A stretch of DNA of 59,349 nucleotides from JAVWPP01 sp036635835 (GCA_036635835.1 JAVWPP010000004.1:1-59349), one strand, 5' to 3'. Shown: positions 17,030 through 26,437, numbered from the stretch's first letter. Translations and numbers: made by a program. Notes: a model not told the origin generated them from the letters alone.

Positions 17030-17368
17030 TTATATTCTTTGAAGTATTCTGTTATATTTCAAAGCAAATTTTTCTTCATCTTTTATAGGCTTAAATGAAC
17101 AATCTAATGTGTTCATGCCCCATTTAATCTCTCCGTCATTTAATATGTTAATAATATCTCTAATACTGTTACAAACAGTTTCTTTTTCTTTTGTATCTAA
17201 AAAATATTTAGTCTTTTTAAATTCTAATCCTTCATTTTCTAATTTTACATTGCATTTTAATACATCTTCCAAAGTTTCTACTTTTTCTTTTAATTTTTCT
17301 TCTACATCCACTGTAAACTCTCCAGTAAACTCGATTTTCATTTCACTTTTTCTGCTATAGTATTTCAT
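17030..17368 (-). CDS. uncharacterised 112-residue protein
   Basis: Soluble, charged protein with no recognised domain. It has an alternating strand pattern at the start (KIEFTGEFTVDVEE) followed by a helix and a C-terminal CSFKPIKDEEKFALKY. GAGGAGG lies 11 bases before the ATG at 17368; an internal ATG at codon 10 lacks a site. The 17369-17520 gap contains only AT-rich sequence. Function cannot be inferred. Confidence 0.6.
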   Translation of the reverse strand: MKYYSRKSEMKIEFTGEFTVDVEEKLKEKVETLEDVLKCNVKLENEGLEFKKTKYFLDTKEKETVCNSIRDIINILNDGEIKWGMNTLDCSFKPIKDEEKFALKYNRILQRI

Positions 17369-17520
17369 ATATATAAAATCCTCCTCTATATTAACACTTT
17401 CTAATTTACTCTCCTTTCTAATTAGATTATATATCTTATATCTTTAAAAATACATAGTTTTATTTCAATTTGTTTAAACTTCATAAATTTGACACAGAAA
17501 ATATGTATGTTTTCCTTTGT

Positions 17521-17796
17521 TTATTTTTTACTATGTTTTGATACTAATTTTTCTGAGCAAATTGCCTCTATAGTGCAAAATATAAATCCAAGTATAAGGC
17601 TCATAACTACTAGTATTGCTTTGCTTTCTAACCTTATTTTAAATATATATATTATGCAAAATATAAGCACGTACATGTCTAGTGCAAAAAATATAGAATC
17701 TAATATATAGAAAGCATATCTAATGGTTTTATCTTTTGCAGTTTGCCCATGCGGCAATAACTGTCCTAAAAAGGTTTTTGGCAATTTTTCTTTCAT
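17521..17796 (-). CDS. small two-span membrane protein, unknown function
   Basis: The protein (91 residues from the ATG at 17796) starts MKEKLPKTFLGQLLPHGQTA and has two predicted membrane helices (FALDMYVLIFCIIYIF and AILVVMSLILGFIFCTIEA). The start at 17796 is preferred because GCGAGGTAAAAAG precedes it. It lies 19 bases downstream of the NUDIX gene and is probably cotranscribed with it. No functional prediction is possible. Confidence 0.65.
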   Translation of the reverse strand: MKEKLPKTFLGQLLPHGQTAKDKTIRYAFYILDSIFFALDMYVLIFCIIYIFKIRLESKAILVVMSLILGFIFCTIEAICSEKLVSKHSKK

Positions 17797-17815
17797 CTTT
17801 TTACCTCGCTTATTC

Positions 17816-18349
17816 TTATTTATTTCTCTTTTTTTCATACATTAATATAGCTAAATTCATATTAGCTTGTTTAAAAAAGTTTTGCTCTATAAGTTTTAGA
17901 CATTTATCTATATGTATTTTTTCTACGGCTGTAATTTCTTCATCTTCGTCAAAGTTCTGCCTACCTTTTTCAAAATCTTTAGCTAAATATATATGGATTT
18001 TTTCGTTGCTATATCCACAAGAAGCATATACAGTTATTAGATGGGTTATGCTTTTAGCTATAATTCCGGTTTCTTCTTCTAACTCTCTTTTGGCAGTAAC
18101 TCCAGGATCTTCTCCGTTTTCTATAACTCCTGCTGGTAACTCAAGTGTTACTTCTCCTATAACTTCTCGCATTTGTTTTATAAATACAATGTTTTCATCT
18201 TCATCTACAGGCAGTATTATGGCTGCATCTTTTGTATCTACGCAGTCTCTTATGTATTTTAACCCTTTTTCACTTTCGTATACCTTTTGCAAAACTTTGA
18301 ATCTTACTCCGTTATATTTTATTTCTTCGCTTATTAATTTACTATTCAT
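17816..18349 (-). CDS. nudF: NUDIX hydrolase, ADP-ribose pyrophosphatase type
   Basis: The protein (177 residues) has the N-terminal strand pattern of ADP-ribose pyrophosphatases (YNGVRFKVLQ...DAAIILPVDED). It carries the NUDIX box GVIENGEDPGVTAKRELEEETGI, quoted here in part: AKRELEEETG, with the upstream ELPAG motif typical of the group. It splits ADP-ribose and similar sugars to AMP and a sugar phosphate. The start ATG at 18349 has only a weak AGGTAAAG site. It heads a two-gene unit with the small membrane protein. Confidence 0.9.
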   Translation of the reverse strand: MNSKLISEEIKYNGVRFKVLQKVYESEKGLKYIRDCVDTKDAAIILPVDEDENIVFIKQMREVIGEVTLELPAGVIENGEDPGVTAKRELEEETGIIAKSITHLITVYASCGYSNEKIHIYLAKDFEKGRQNFDEDEEITAVEKIHIDKCLKLIEQNFFKQANMNLAILMYEKKRNK

Positions 18350-18408
18350 GTACTTTACCTCTACTTTTTATATTATACATAGACTCTAGTATTTTTACAA
18401 GAATCTAA

Positions 18409-18440
18409 TAAAAAAATAGACTTATACTGTCTATTTCTTA
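18409..18440 (-). terminator. terminator of the DUF975-like gene
   Basis: AAATAGAC and GTCTATTT form an 8-bp stem (about 18414-18435). On the minus strand a T-run follows. The stem includes the final codons of the gene. Confidence 0.6.
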
Positions 18441-19129
18441 GGTTTTTCATCTTCTATTGTATATACTACATTTTTAATTTCTGCTTGCAATTTTTCTCCT
18501 AAAAGTGTTCTGTATAAATTGGCAAGTGTTGTAGCGTAATATGGTACAACAAATATAGCAGATATGTTAAACGTTATTGGTATTGTTATAAACCAAGGTA
18601 TAAATGAAACATTTAACCATAATATTCTACCGCGCTTTCTACTAGTTAACTTTCTACTTTTTTTCATGGCAGCTAGCATAGATATATTTTCATCTTCCAT
18701 TAGGATGCATGGCACCATTGAATACATTAAGAAAATATATATTCCTGGTATGAAAAACATCATAAAACCACATGTGGTTATCATTGCTAGTACAAACATA
18801 GCTAGCAAGTTTCTAAAAAATTTCTTTCCGAGTGGGTATATCATATCCGTAATTTTTTCTTCTTCTCTACTTAAATTAATACAATATTTAAGGCATCCGT
18901 TAAGTAAAGGTACCCATACTGCGAAAACAATTAACGCTATAGATATTCCAGATGTAAATGGTAGGACATCTTTATTAAAATCAAAATTCTTAGGGATAAA
19001 TGCCATTGATATTGCTGCAGATAATAATATAATACCAATTACAAATATCATAACTGTTATTGTATTTTTCCATCTGTTTTTTAATAATTTTAAACTATGT
19101 TTTTTACATTCTTTAAGGCTAATAAACAT
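18431..19129 (-). CDS. DUF975-like integral membrane protein
   Basis: The protein of 232 residues has about five membrane spans. The N-terminal SLKECKKHSLKLLKNRWKN helix before the first span, the WVPLLNGCLKYCINLSREEE segment and the C-terminal MAAMKKSRKL-type motif (AAMKKSRKLTSRKRGR) are features of the DUF975 family of unknown role. The ATG at 19129 has AGGAGTGATTTTA ahead of it, so the upstream in-frame ATG (19174) is not used. The gene is monocistronic. Confidence 0.7.
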   Translation of the reverse strand: MFISLKECKKHSLKLLKNRWKNTITVMIFVIGIILLSAAISMAFIPKNFDFNKDVLPFTSGISIALIVFAVWVPLLNGCLKYCINLSREEEKITDMIYPLGKKFFRNLLAMFVLAMITTCGFMMFFIPGIYIFLMYSMVPCILMEDENISMLAAMKKSRKLTSRKRGRILWLNVSFIPWFITIPITFNISAIFVVPYYATTLANLYRTLLGEKLQAEIKNVVYTIEDEKPKK

Positions 19130-19213
19130 TAAAATCACTCCTTTACTAGGTATTGTATCATATTTACTTGTCATAGTAAAGCTTATATAAGTGGCTTTTA
19201 TATGTCTTTATAT

Positions 19214-19242
19214 CTAAAAAAAGATGCCAAAACTGGCATCCT
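19214..19242 (-). terminator. terminator of the PHP phosphoesterase gene
   Basis: GATGCCA (19223-19229) pairs with TGGCATC (19234-19240); on the minus strand TTTTTTTAG follows. Confidence 0.85.
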
Positions 19243-19246
19243 TATT

Positions 19247-20053
19247 CTATATTAAATATTTTAATATTTCTAAATCTTCGTTAACTAGCATTCCAAATAT
19301 ATCTTTGTTAGGTCTTGCGTGAAAATCTGAACCTGCTGTTCTAAATAAATTATATTTATCTGAAAATTCAATACTTTTTTCTGTTTGGTATTCTTTATTT
19401 TTCCCATAGTATGCTTCTATACCTTCTATTCCTTGTTTAGCTAAGTTATTTATTTCTTCATCCATTTCATTTTCTTTAAACATAGAATAAAAAGGATGTG
19501 CAAGTACGGGAATTCCACCACTATATTTAATTAGATCTATTGCTTCTTCTACTGGCATTCTTTGTAGCTGTATATGATATTTAGAATCTACTGCAAAAAA
19601 TTGCTTGTTTGCATCTTCATAGCTTTCTACTATTTTTTTACTAATCATCGCTCTAATAATACCGTTTTTTGTTACAAGTTTATTTTTAGAATGATTGTAT
19701 ACATCATCTAATGTTATATCTATATTGTCTGCAATTATCTTTTTTGCAGATTCTATACACGATTCAATACATTTATCTCTATACATTGTTGCAATTTTAT
19801 CTATAGTTTTAAATTCTTTTATTCCAAGGCCTAAAATGTGCACCCGCTTATATGCTGTTGTTATTTCAATACCTGGAATTATATTTAAGCTATATTTTTG
19901 CTCTAACTTCTTATACTGCTGTAAATTGATGCAAGTATCGTGATCCGTAATTGCAAGAGTATTTAAATTCTCACGCTTTGCTTTTTCTAAAATCTGCTCT
20001 ATAGTTAAAGTCCCATCTGAATATTTGGTGTGTATATGCATGTCTATTTTCAT
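19247..20053 (-). CDS. PHP-domain phosphoesterase
   Basis: This 268-residue protein has the PHP metal-binding motifs HIHTKYSDG (start), TDHDT (about 37-41), PGIEITT, AHPFYS and GSDFHA. The arrangement matches TrpH-like nucleases that hydrolyse 3',5'-bisphosphate nucleotides or short RNA. Substrate is inferred from the family only. GGAGGTATTTT precedes the ATG and is abutted by a 10-bp hairpin that could regulate initiation. Confidence 0.88.
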   Translation of the reverse strand: MKIDMHIHTKYSDGTLTIEQILEKAKRENLNTLAITDHDTCINLQQYKKLEQKYSLNIIPGIEITTAYKRVHILGLGIKEFKTIDKIATMYRDKCIESCIESAKKIIADNIDITLDDVYNHSKNKLVTKNGIIRAMISKKIVESYEDANKQFFAVDSKYHIQLQRMPVEEAIDLIKYSGGIPVLAHPFYSMFKENEMDEEINNLAKQGIEGIEAYYGKNKEYQTEKSIEFSDKYNLFRTAGSDFHARPNKDIFGMLVNEDLEILKYLI

Positions 20054-20059
20054 AAAATA

Positions 20060-20087
20060 CCTCCTATTTGATTTACTTAAATCAAAT
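20060..20087 (-). promoter_or_regulatory. leader hairpin adjoining the SD of the PHP gene
   Basis: ATTTGATTTA (20066-20075) pairs perfectly with TAAATCAAAT (20078-20087). The stem ends directly at the Shine-Dalgarno AGGAGG (20060-20065, minus). It could tune translation or stabilise the mRNA. Confidence 0.5.
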
Positions 20088-20107
20088 CCTTTATTTAAAT
20101 TAGAGTA

Positions 20108-20136
20108 ATTATATCACAGGTACGCTGGTTTTTCAA
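20108..20136 (-). promoter_or_regulatory. promoter of the PHP gene
   Basis: Minus-strand TTGAAA (20131-20136), 17 bases, TATAAT (20108-20113), with TGTGA before the -10. Confidence 0.85.
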
Positions 20137-20198
20137 CTTTTTTCATTTATTATGTTAATAGATACTATAAAAAAACGTTCTATACTTACTTTTGGGCA

Positions 20199-20226
20199 GT
20201 GAAAAGGTAGCTATTAGCTACCTTGA
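20199..20226 (-). terminator. terminator after engB
   Basis: AAGGTAGC (20204-20211) pairs with GCTACCTT (20217-20224), followed on the minus strand by TTTTC. It lies about 60 bases after the engB stop; the intervening bases are AT-rich with no gene. Confidence 0.65.
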
Positions 20227-20286
20227 CTTCAATTTAAATATTTCGATATTTTTAAATTTTTATTAATTTGTTGCATTTTAGTTTCA

Positions 20287-20868
20287 TTAATTGTATTGTT
20301 CTAATATTTTTTTTATAACTATATCTAAGCCAAGTTTAGTTTGGGTAGAAAACGGTATAATCTCCTCTTTTGCAAAAAGTTCTTTTCTAATAACATCAAT
20401 ATATGCAGGTATTTTTGTTTTAGCAATCTTATCTGCTTTATTTGCTATTATTGTAAAAGGTAATTCTTGTCCAAGAATCCATTCATACATATGTCTATCT
20501 TCCTTACTTGGTTTATGTCTTATATCTACTAAGAAAAATACTTGTTTTATTTTATCATTATTGTTCATAAATCTATCTACAAGTTTATTGATATTTTCTT
20601 TTTCACTACGACTCATTGTTGAATAGCCATATCCAGGAAGATCGCACATTGTTAATTTTCCATCAACAATGAATTGATTAATACATTTTGTTTTTCCCGG
20701 AGTGTTTCCTACTTTGGCCATTTTTTTATTATTCGTTATAGTATTAATAAAAGACGATTTGCCTACATTAGATTTACCTACAAATACTACTTGTGGCAAG
20801 TCTTCAGTTGGTAATTCTTTATATTCAAAAATAGATTTAATGAATACTACGTTTTTTAAAAACTCCAT
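20287..20868 (-). CDS. engB: ribosome biogenesis GTP-binding protein EngB (YsxC/YihA)
   Basis: EngB is an essential GTPase in 50S subunit assembly. The 193-residue protein has the G1 motif GKSNVGKSS (about 31-39), the G3 motif DLPGYG, G4 NKAD and G5-like FSTQTKLG. Length is as expected. It is 15 bases downstream of serS, and GGAGAGAAAA precedes the ATG; the two form an operon. Confidence 0.95.
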   Translation of the reverse strand: MEFLKNVVFIKSIFEYKELPTEDLPQVVFVGKSNVGKSSFINTITNNKKMAKVGNTPGKTKCINQFIVDGKLTMCDLPGYGYSTMSRSEKENINKLVDRFMNNNDKIKQVFFLVDIRHKPSKEDRHMYEWILGQELPFTIIANKADKIAKTKIPAYIDVIRKELFAKEEIIPFSTQTKLGLDIVIKKILEQYN

Positions 20869-20883
20869 TTTTCTCTCCTATGC

Positions 20884-22161
20884 TTATTTATTTTTTGGTT
20901 CTATTTTAGTCATTCCACCCATGTATGGTACTAAAACTTCTGGAATATTAATGCTTCCATCTTCATTTTGGTTAAGTTCTAACAATGGAATTAATATTCT
21001 AGGTGATGCAATAGCTGTATTATTTAATGTATATACATATTTAATTTCGCCATTTTCATCTCTATATTTTATATTACTTCTTCTTGCTTGGAAATCTCTA
21101 AATGAAGAACAAGAATGTGTTTCAGAATATTTATTTCTACTTGGCATCCATGCTTCAATATCATGCTTTCTAACTTGTCCAAGACCGATATCTCCTGTAC
21201 AAACCTTAACTACTCTATATGGTATGTTAAAATCCTTAAGAATTTCTTCTGCATTATTTAATAGAAAATCATGTAATTTATACTGAGTTTCGTCATTTGC
21301 TTCACACATAATAACTTGTTCAATCTTTGTAAATTGGTGAACTCTATAAAGTCCTCTAGTATCTTTACCGTAAGTTCCTGCTTCTCTTCTAAAACAAGAT
21401 GAAAGTCCGCAGTACATTTTTGGTAAATCTTCTTTGGGTAAAACTTCTCCACTATGATAAGACACTAACGGTACTTCTGATGTGCCAACTAAGTATAACT
21501 CATCTTCTTCCATGTGGTATGCTTGCTCTATTCCAATTGGGAAATATCCAGTTCCTCTCATAGCTTCTGGTCTTACGACTACTGGAACTGTAAAAGGTGT
21601 AAATCCTTTTTTAACTAATTTGTCTATAACATATCTAGATATAGCCATTTCAAGTAACATAGCTTCATTTTTTAAATAATATGATCTAGAACCTGCTACT
21701 TTTGCACCTCTTGGCATATCTACTAAATCTAGTGCTTCTGCTAAATCCATATGATCTTTTATTTCGAAATTAAATGTTGGTATTTCACCTACTCTTCTAA
21801 TTTCTACATTATCTTCATCTGTTTCACCATAAGGTACTTCATCTATTGTTGGATTAGGTACTCTAAGCATTAAATCTTCAAAAGCATCTGTTAGTGGTTT
21901 GATTTCTTCATCTGCTTTTGCTAGTTTTTCTTTTAATTCTCTTACATATTTAATTTTATCTGTTTTTTCTTCTCCGCTTAGGGATGGAATTTTATCAGAT
22001 AATGAGTTTCTTTCTGTTCTCAACGCATCTGTTTCTTTTGTAATAATTTTAATTTGTTCATCGATTTCTAATAATTTGTCTATATCTACTGTTATAAACT
22101 TGTCTTTTGCAGCTTTTTTAACTAAGTCTGCATTTTCTCTAATAAATTTTATGTCTAACAT
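20884..22161 (-). CDS. serS: seryl-tRNA synthetase
   Basis: This class II synthetase charges tRNA-Ser. The 425-residue protein starts MLDIKFIRENADLVKKAAKD, has the long antiparallel coiled-coil arm (about 30-100), motif 2 (CFRREAGTYGKDTRGLYRVHQF, cited as FRREAG and RVHQF) and motif 3 (NNTAIASPRILIPLLE). Length is normal. GGGAGGAATT precedes the start. No T-box riboswitch was seen in the 160-base leader, though serS has one in many Firmicutes. Confidence 0.97.
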   Translation of the reverse strand: MLDIKFIRENADLVKKAAKDKFITVDIDKLLEIDEQIKIITKETDALRTERNSLSDKIPSLSGEEKTDKIKYVRELKEKLAKADEEIKPLTDAFEDLMLRVPNPTIDEVPYGETDEDNVEIRRVGEIPTFNFEIKDHMDLAEALDLVDMPRGAKVAGSRSYYLKNEAMLLEMAISRYVIDKLVKKGFTPFTVPVVVRPEAMRGTGYFPIGIEQAYHMEEDELYLVGTSEVPLVSYHSGEVLPKEDLPKMYCGLSSCFRREAGTYGKDTRGLYRVHQFTKIEQVIMCEANDETQYKLHDFLLNNAEEILKDFNIPYRVVKVCTGDIGLGQVRKHDIEAWMPSRNKYSETHSCSSFRDFQARRSNIKYRDENGEIKYVYTLNNTAIASPRILIPLLELNQNEDGSINIPEVLVPYMGGMTKIEPKNK

Positions 22162-22199
22162 TTTTTAAAATTCCTCCCTCACATATAATTCACATGCTT

Positions 22200-22228
22200 A
22201 TTATATTACAATATCTCTAAATTTACAA
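22200..22228 (-). promoter_or_regulatory. promoter of serS-engB
   Basis: Minus-strand TTGTAA (22223-22228), 17 bases, TATAAT (22200-22205). The predicted leader is only about 30 bases, which leaves no room for a T-box. Confidence 0.8.
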
Positions 22229-22357
22229 GATGATTGCTTCATTTTCCTATATTTTATACTGTTTTTTAAAGTATTTATTATATTTTTTACTTTTCTCTTT
22301 TAGGAATAGATACTTTCTATGTGCACATACTAAATATGTACTTAGGAGGTATTTTTA

Positions 22358-22579
22358 ATGAATGAAGAGAAAGAAAAATGTAATTCTCACCAATGCATAA
22401 AATGCAACGTTGCATCTTGCGCACATAATAATGTAGAGCACTGCAGCTGCTTGTTAGATGCAATACAGGTTTGCCCATGTAAACTTGATATTGATGAAAA
22501 AACATCTGATGCTGAAACAGCTTGCTTGAGCTATGATTATGTAGGAAATGAAAATATTTACGGTAGTGCTAATTACTAA
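22358..22579 (+). CDS. DUF1540 cysteine-rich protein
   Basis: A 73-residue protein with eleven cysteines, grouped as CNSHQCIKCNVASC (about 8-21) and CSCLLDAIQVCPCK (about 29-42). This C-x-C-x3-C...C-x(n)-C spacing matches the DUF1540 family, thought to bind metal and common in spore-forming Firmicutes. Function is not established. AGGAGGTA lies 9 bases before the ATG. It has its own terminator, shared with the convergent UPF0182 gene. Confidence 0.85.
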   Translation: MNEEKEKCNSHQCIKCNVASCAHNNVEHCSCLLDAIQVCPCKLDIDEKTSDAETACLSYDYVGNENIYGSANY

Positions 22580-22614
22580 AAAAATTGCTCCACATTATAT
22601 GGGGCAATTTTTTT
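22580..22614. terminator. bidirectional terminator between DUF1540 and UPF0182 genes
   Basis: AAATTGCTCC (22582-22591) pairs with GGGGCAATTT (22601-22610) with one G/U pair; T/A runs lie on both sides. Confidence 0.85.
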
Positions 22615-22620
22615 ATTGTT

Positions 22621-25392
22621 TTAATCTGCTACTTTTGAATCTTCATTTGATTTCTTTTTATCTTCATATTTTATTTCAAGTTTCTTCATTTCTTCTTCTA
22701 AATTTTGCATTTCTCTAGCAAACATCTCTAAATCTCCATGTTTCATGGTATCTCTCATGTATTTATATGTTTTTATAACTTGCTCTATATTTGCTGAAAT
22801 ATCTTCACTTAAAAACTCTTCTGAAATATATTGTTCTTCTCCTAGTTTAACTAATTTATTTAAAGCTGTATATATATTTTTATCTATGCTTATCTTTTTC
22901 CCATCTGATATTACAACTTGCTCAATAACTGGTTCGCTTACGAAGTCTATTGACGTAGAATAATAAATTTGCATGTATAGCATTTTATTATCCATTGGTA
23001 TTAGCATTGTTTTTTTAGTTATTTTATTTCTTTTTGCTATTACACTTTTTAATTTTTCATCTAATATATCGTTTTGCGTTGTTATTTGTTGATCTAATTG
23101 AAGTGTCCCTAGAACTTTATTTGTATTATTAAATGTGTAAAATTCTAATTTATTTTTTCCATTTTCGACATTTCCAATAAAGTAACCTGCTAAATCTTCT
23201 GAATTATATGCAACTGGCTGCATTAGGACAAGTTCTTCTTCTTCGTTGTCTAATAATTTTGCAAATGTGTAGTATGATTTTAGTGGTATTTTATTATTGT
23301 TTTCGTCTAAATATGTTGGTAGCTGTAAGAATTTTTCGTTCTTATAGAAGTTTTCTGCGTGTTCTACATAATATTCTTTTAGTATTTCTATTTGTTTATC
23401 TTTAAGCATTTTAGGATACTTAAAGTCTTCTTCTAAGTCTTCATATAAAGCATTTCCTTCTGTTTTTGTAAACATATTAGGATATCTTTTTTTGTAACTT
23501 ATGGCTATTGGATCTGTTTTGTCTGTATTATATATATTAAGCGTTCCATCATATGGATCTACTATAACTTTAATAGAATTTCTAATGTAATTAACACTTC
23601 CTAAATCTACTTTAGGTTTTGCTAAATGAAAATCTTGTTTTGTTATATTTGTTTTTTTAGAATATGGATAATTTTGCGCTACTGTGTATATGTCTACTAC
23701 ATAGTACGCTTTTCCGGTTTCATCTAAAACAAGGTACGGATCTTTGTCTATAAGCATTGCAGGTAGTACTGTTTGTATTCTTTCTATAATGTTTCTAGTT
23801 GTTAAATATTTGCTATCTGCGTTTATGTAATTAGATAATATTGCATTTATGTCTAGGTTTTTTATTGCTATATTTAATCTATTCATTTTATTCATGCTAA
23901 GTCCGTTTTTTCCTTTATAGTTTACTTCTATTGTTTCTTCTGAACCATCTTGAAACATTCCACTTGAGTTTACAATGGCGTCTAAAGTTGTAAGTTCTCC
24001 ATAATATATTTTTTGGGTTGGACTTACTATACTTTCTGTTACGTCTTCTAATTGATTTTTTGCTACGTTTGGTACATATGCTAATATATCTTCTCCGTAT
24101 GTGTATTTAATATTTTTGCTTATGTAGTCTAATTTGCCTACTTTTTCTGAGTCTATTTCTTTTGCTGTTAAGTATGTTAATGTGTTCTTTGAGTCTATTT
24201 TTTTTGATGTTATATCTATATCTGGATGTATATACATGCTGTCTTTAACTGAATTTAAGGATTCTTGTTTAAGTTTATTTTCTGAAATGTCTATGTTATC
24301 TATAACATTTTTATATTTTTCTATATCTGTATCTGAAAACGTAGTATCTAGATTTACTGGCACGTTTCTCATGTCTATTCCGTAAGCTTTTTTTGTATTG
24401 TCTAAATGATATTGTACATATTTTTTTTCTACTGCAAGTTCATTTGGTTTTACATATATTGCTTGTACTGCGCCTGTTACTACGTATACTAATGTTGTTA
24501 TTCCTAAATATGCAAGTGGAATAAGCAGTATTTTTTTATATTTCTTTTTCTTTAATAGGATGAGTGCAACTACAACAAATATTGCTAGTATTATGGGAAG
24601 TATTGTAAAATATTTTAGCTTGATTGCTACATCTGTAAAGCCAGATCCTACTAGAGAATTAAACAAGCTATTGCTGCTTACGTTTAAACTAGTGTATAGA
24701 ATAGATTCTTTATAGAAAATAGTTTCAAAAATATTTATTGCAAGAAACATAACAATATTTATTATTATATGTATTTTATATGCACTGTTATCTAGATTTT
24801 TTTTATTTATTCCATCAAAATAGAATCCAAATGATGCAATATAATAGCCTATTATATACAGTGTTGTTGCTATTAAAAATCCTGCTAGAAATTTTGTAAA
24901 GCTAAAGATAAACGGTCTTTGCATTATATAATAACTTATATCTTTATTAAATATGCTGTCTTTTTCCATGAAACTTATTGTATTTAAATATTCCATTAAA
25001 TTAGATGAAAGTGCATGCATAGCTAAAAACGCAGTTATTAGCGCAAATAAAAGTGCTATTGACTTGTTTGGAATTTTGCCAACTTTTTTATTTTCTTTTT
25101 TACCTAACTTTTTAATTATATTTATTGCGAATTTATTTTGTATGTATATAAATAGAAAGGATATTATAAATGTTACTACAAATACAGCTATATTAAGTTT
25201 CAAATCATTGCTTAATACTTCTAAAAACTGTCCGCTGTTTATTTCTCCTAATTTTATATATTTATTTACGTAATAGAAACCAGATACTAAAACATATATT
25301 GTTGCTATTACTATTGATGCTATTATTATTCTATTATGTAGTTTTACTTTTTCTATCTTTTCTAAAAAATCGTTGAATTTTGTTTTTTTCAT
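22621..25392 (-). CDS. UPF0182 family membrane protein
   Basis: This 923-residue protein has about seven N-terminal membrane helices (first at residues 21-40, others through about 315), then a large extracytoplasmic domain. That domain contains DKDPYLVLDETGKAYYVVD and the repeated YPYSKK-type segment found in UPF0182/PF03699. It ends with a charged helical tail (NLEEEMKKLEIKYEDKKKS). Length fits the family. Function is unknown. AAAGGATAACT precedes the start. It is downstream of ftsY but separated by a hairpin terminator. Confidence 0.85.
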   Translation of the reverse strand: MKKTKFNDFLEKIEKVKLHNRIIIASIVIATIYVLVSGFYYVNKYIKLGEINSGQFLEVLSNDLKLNIAVFVVTFIISFLFIYIQNKFAINIIKKLGKKENKKVGKIPNKSIALLFALITAFLAMHALSSNLMEYLNTISFMEKDSIFNKDISYYIMQRPFIFSFTKFLAGFLIATTLYIIGYYIASFGFYFDGINKKNLDNSAYKIHIIINIVMFLAINIFETIFYKESILYTSLNVSSNSLFNSLVGSGFTDVAIKLKYFTILPIILAIFVVVALILLKKKKYKKILLIPLAYLGITTLVYVVTGAVQAIYVKPNELAVEKKYVQYHLDNTKKAYGIDMRNVPVNLDTTFSDTDIEKYKNVIDNIDISENKLKQESLNSVKDSMYIHPDIDITSKKIDSKNTLTYLTAKEIDSEKVGKLDYISKNIKYTYGEDILAYVPNVAKNQLEDVTESIVSPTQKIYYGELTTLDAIVNSSGMFQDGSEETIEVNYKGKNGLSMNKMNRLNIAIKNLDINAILSNYINADSKYLTTRNIIERIQTVLPAMLIDKDPYLVLDETGKAYYVVDIYTVAQNYPYSKKTNITKQDFHLAKPKVDLGSVNYIRNSIKVIVDPYDGTLNIYNTDKTDPIAISYKKRYPNMFTKTEGNALYEDLEEDFKYPKMLKDKQIEILKEYYVEHAENFYKNEKFLQLPTYLDENNNKIPLKSYYTFAKLLDNEEEELVLMQPVAYNSEDLAGYFIGNVENGKNKLEFYTFNNTNKVLGTLQLDQQITTQNDILDEKLKSVIAKRNKITKKTMLIPMDNKMLYMQIYYSTSIDFVSEPVIEQVVISDGKKISIDKNIYTALNKLVKLGEEQYISEEFLSEDISANIEQVIKTYKYMRDTMKHGDLEMFAREMQNLEEEMKKLEIKYEDKKKSNEDSKVAD

Positions 25393-25407
25393 ATAGTTAT
25401 CCTTTCG

Positions 25408-25446
25408 AAAAAACTACATCTTTATTTAACAAAAGATATAGTTTTA
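25408..25446 (-). terminator. terminator after ftsY
   Basis: AAAACTACATCTTT (25410-25423) pairs with AAAGATATAGTTTT (25432-25445) over 14 positions with one G/U pair; T-run on the minus strand. Confidence 0.7.
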
Positions 25447-25458
25447 AAATTTATTTAC

Positions 25459-26361
25459 TTATATTATTGACTCTACAAAAGCTTTAGGATTGAATTCTTC
25501 TAAGTCTTCCATTTGCTCTCCTACTCCTATGTATTTAACGGGTATATCTAATTCATCTGTTATTGAAAATACAACTCCGCCTTTAGCTGTTCCATCTAAT
25601 TTTGTAATTATTATTCCATTTACATTTGTTCTTTCGTTAAAATTTTTAGCTTGTAGCATAGCATTTTGACCTGTTGTTCCATCTAAAACTATGTATGTGT
25701 CTTTATGAACTTCAGGTAAATTTCTTTCTATTATGTTTTTCATTTTTTCTAATTCATCCATTAAGTTTTTCTTGTTATGAAGTCTTCCTGCGGTATCGCA
25801 TATAAGAATATCATAATTTTCAGCTTTCATTTTTTTAGTTGCATCAAAAATAACTGAAGCTGGTTCTTCATTTTCTCTTCCTTTTATTAAATCTACATTT
25901 GCTCTATTTGTCCATATTTCTACTTGTTCTACAGCTCCTGCTCTAAAAGTATCTGCAGCTGCAACTAAAACTTTTTTTCCTTCACTTTTAAATTTATATG
26001 CAAGCTTGCCTATAGATGTAGTTTTTCCTACTCCGTTTACGCCTGTTACTAAAATAACTCTTTTTAAATTAGTATCTTCATTTTCTTCTGCTCCACGCTC
26101 TAGTACTTTTTCTAGTTCATATCTTAGTGCTTCTTTTATTTGATCTTCGTCTTTAAGTTTATCTACTTTAGATTTAACTCGTAAAGCATCGCACACTTTT
26201 ACACTTGTATTCATTCCTACATCTGAAAGTATAAGTACTTCTTCTATTTCATCTATTATTTCATCTATTTCTTTTCCTTTACCAAATACATCTACAAATT
26301 TTGTATCTATTGCTTCTTTGGTTTTCTTAAATCCTTGTTTTATTTTATCTAAAAATGCCAT
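25459..26361 (-). CDS. ftsY: signal recognition particle receptor FtsY
   Basis: FtsY is the membrane-side SRP GTPase that delivers nascent membrane proteins to SecYEG. The 300-residue protein has the N-domain helices, G1 GVNGVGKTTS, the SRP-GTPase insert with DTFRAGAVEQ, DTAGRLHN, TKLDGTAKGG and a C-terminal GVGEQMEDLEEF. It lacks the acidic A-domain seen in E. coli, as is usual for Firmicutes. The ATG at 26361 is preferred over the GTG at 26370, since that GTG is part of the AGGAGTG ribosome binding site. Confidence 0.97.
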   Translation of the reverse strand: MAFLDKIKQGFKKTKEAIDTKFVDVFGKGKEIDEIIDEIEEVLILSDVGMNTSVKVCDALRVKSKVDKLKDEDQIKEALRYELEKVLERGAEENEDTNLKRVILVTGVNGVGKTTSIGKLAYKFKSEGKKVLVAAADTFRAGAVEQVEIWTNRANVDLIKGRENEEPASVIFDATKKMKAENYDILICDTAGRLHNKKNLMDELEKMKNIIERNLPEVHKDTYIVLDGTTGQNAMLQAKNFNERTNVNGIIITKLDGTAKGGVVFSITDELDIPVKYIGVGEQMEDLEEFNPKAFVESII

Positions 26362-26437
26362 ATATTTCACTCCTTATTTTACACTGCTTATTATATCACA
26401 AAACTAGCTGTTTTACTATATGTTTGCTACTTAACGC

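Noticed and set aside
22162..22357. T-box riboswitch before serS
   Set aside because: The promoter lies about 40 bases before the start, leaving no room, and no T-box sequence was seen; likewise none before leuS.
26362..26370. GTG starts overlapping GGAGTG/GAGGTG sites (ftsY, rplK, mcsA and the 37182 gene)
   Set aside because: The GTG is the Shine-Dalgarno sequence itself; an ATG or TTG 6-9 bases later is correctly placed, and conserved N-termini agree for ftsY, rplK and mcsA.
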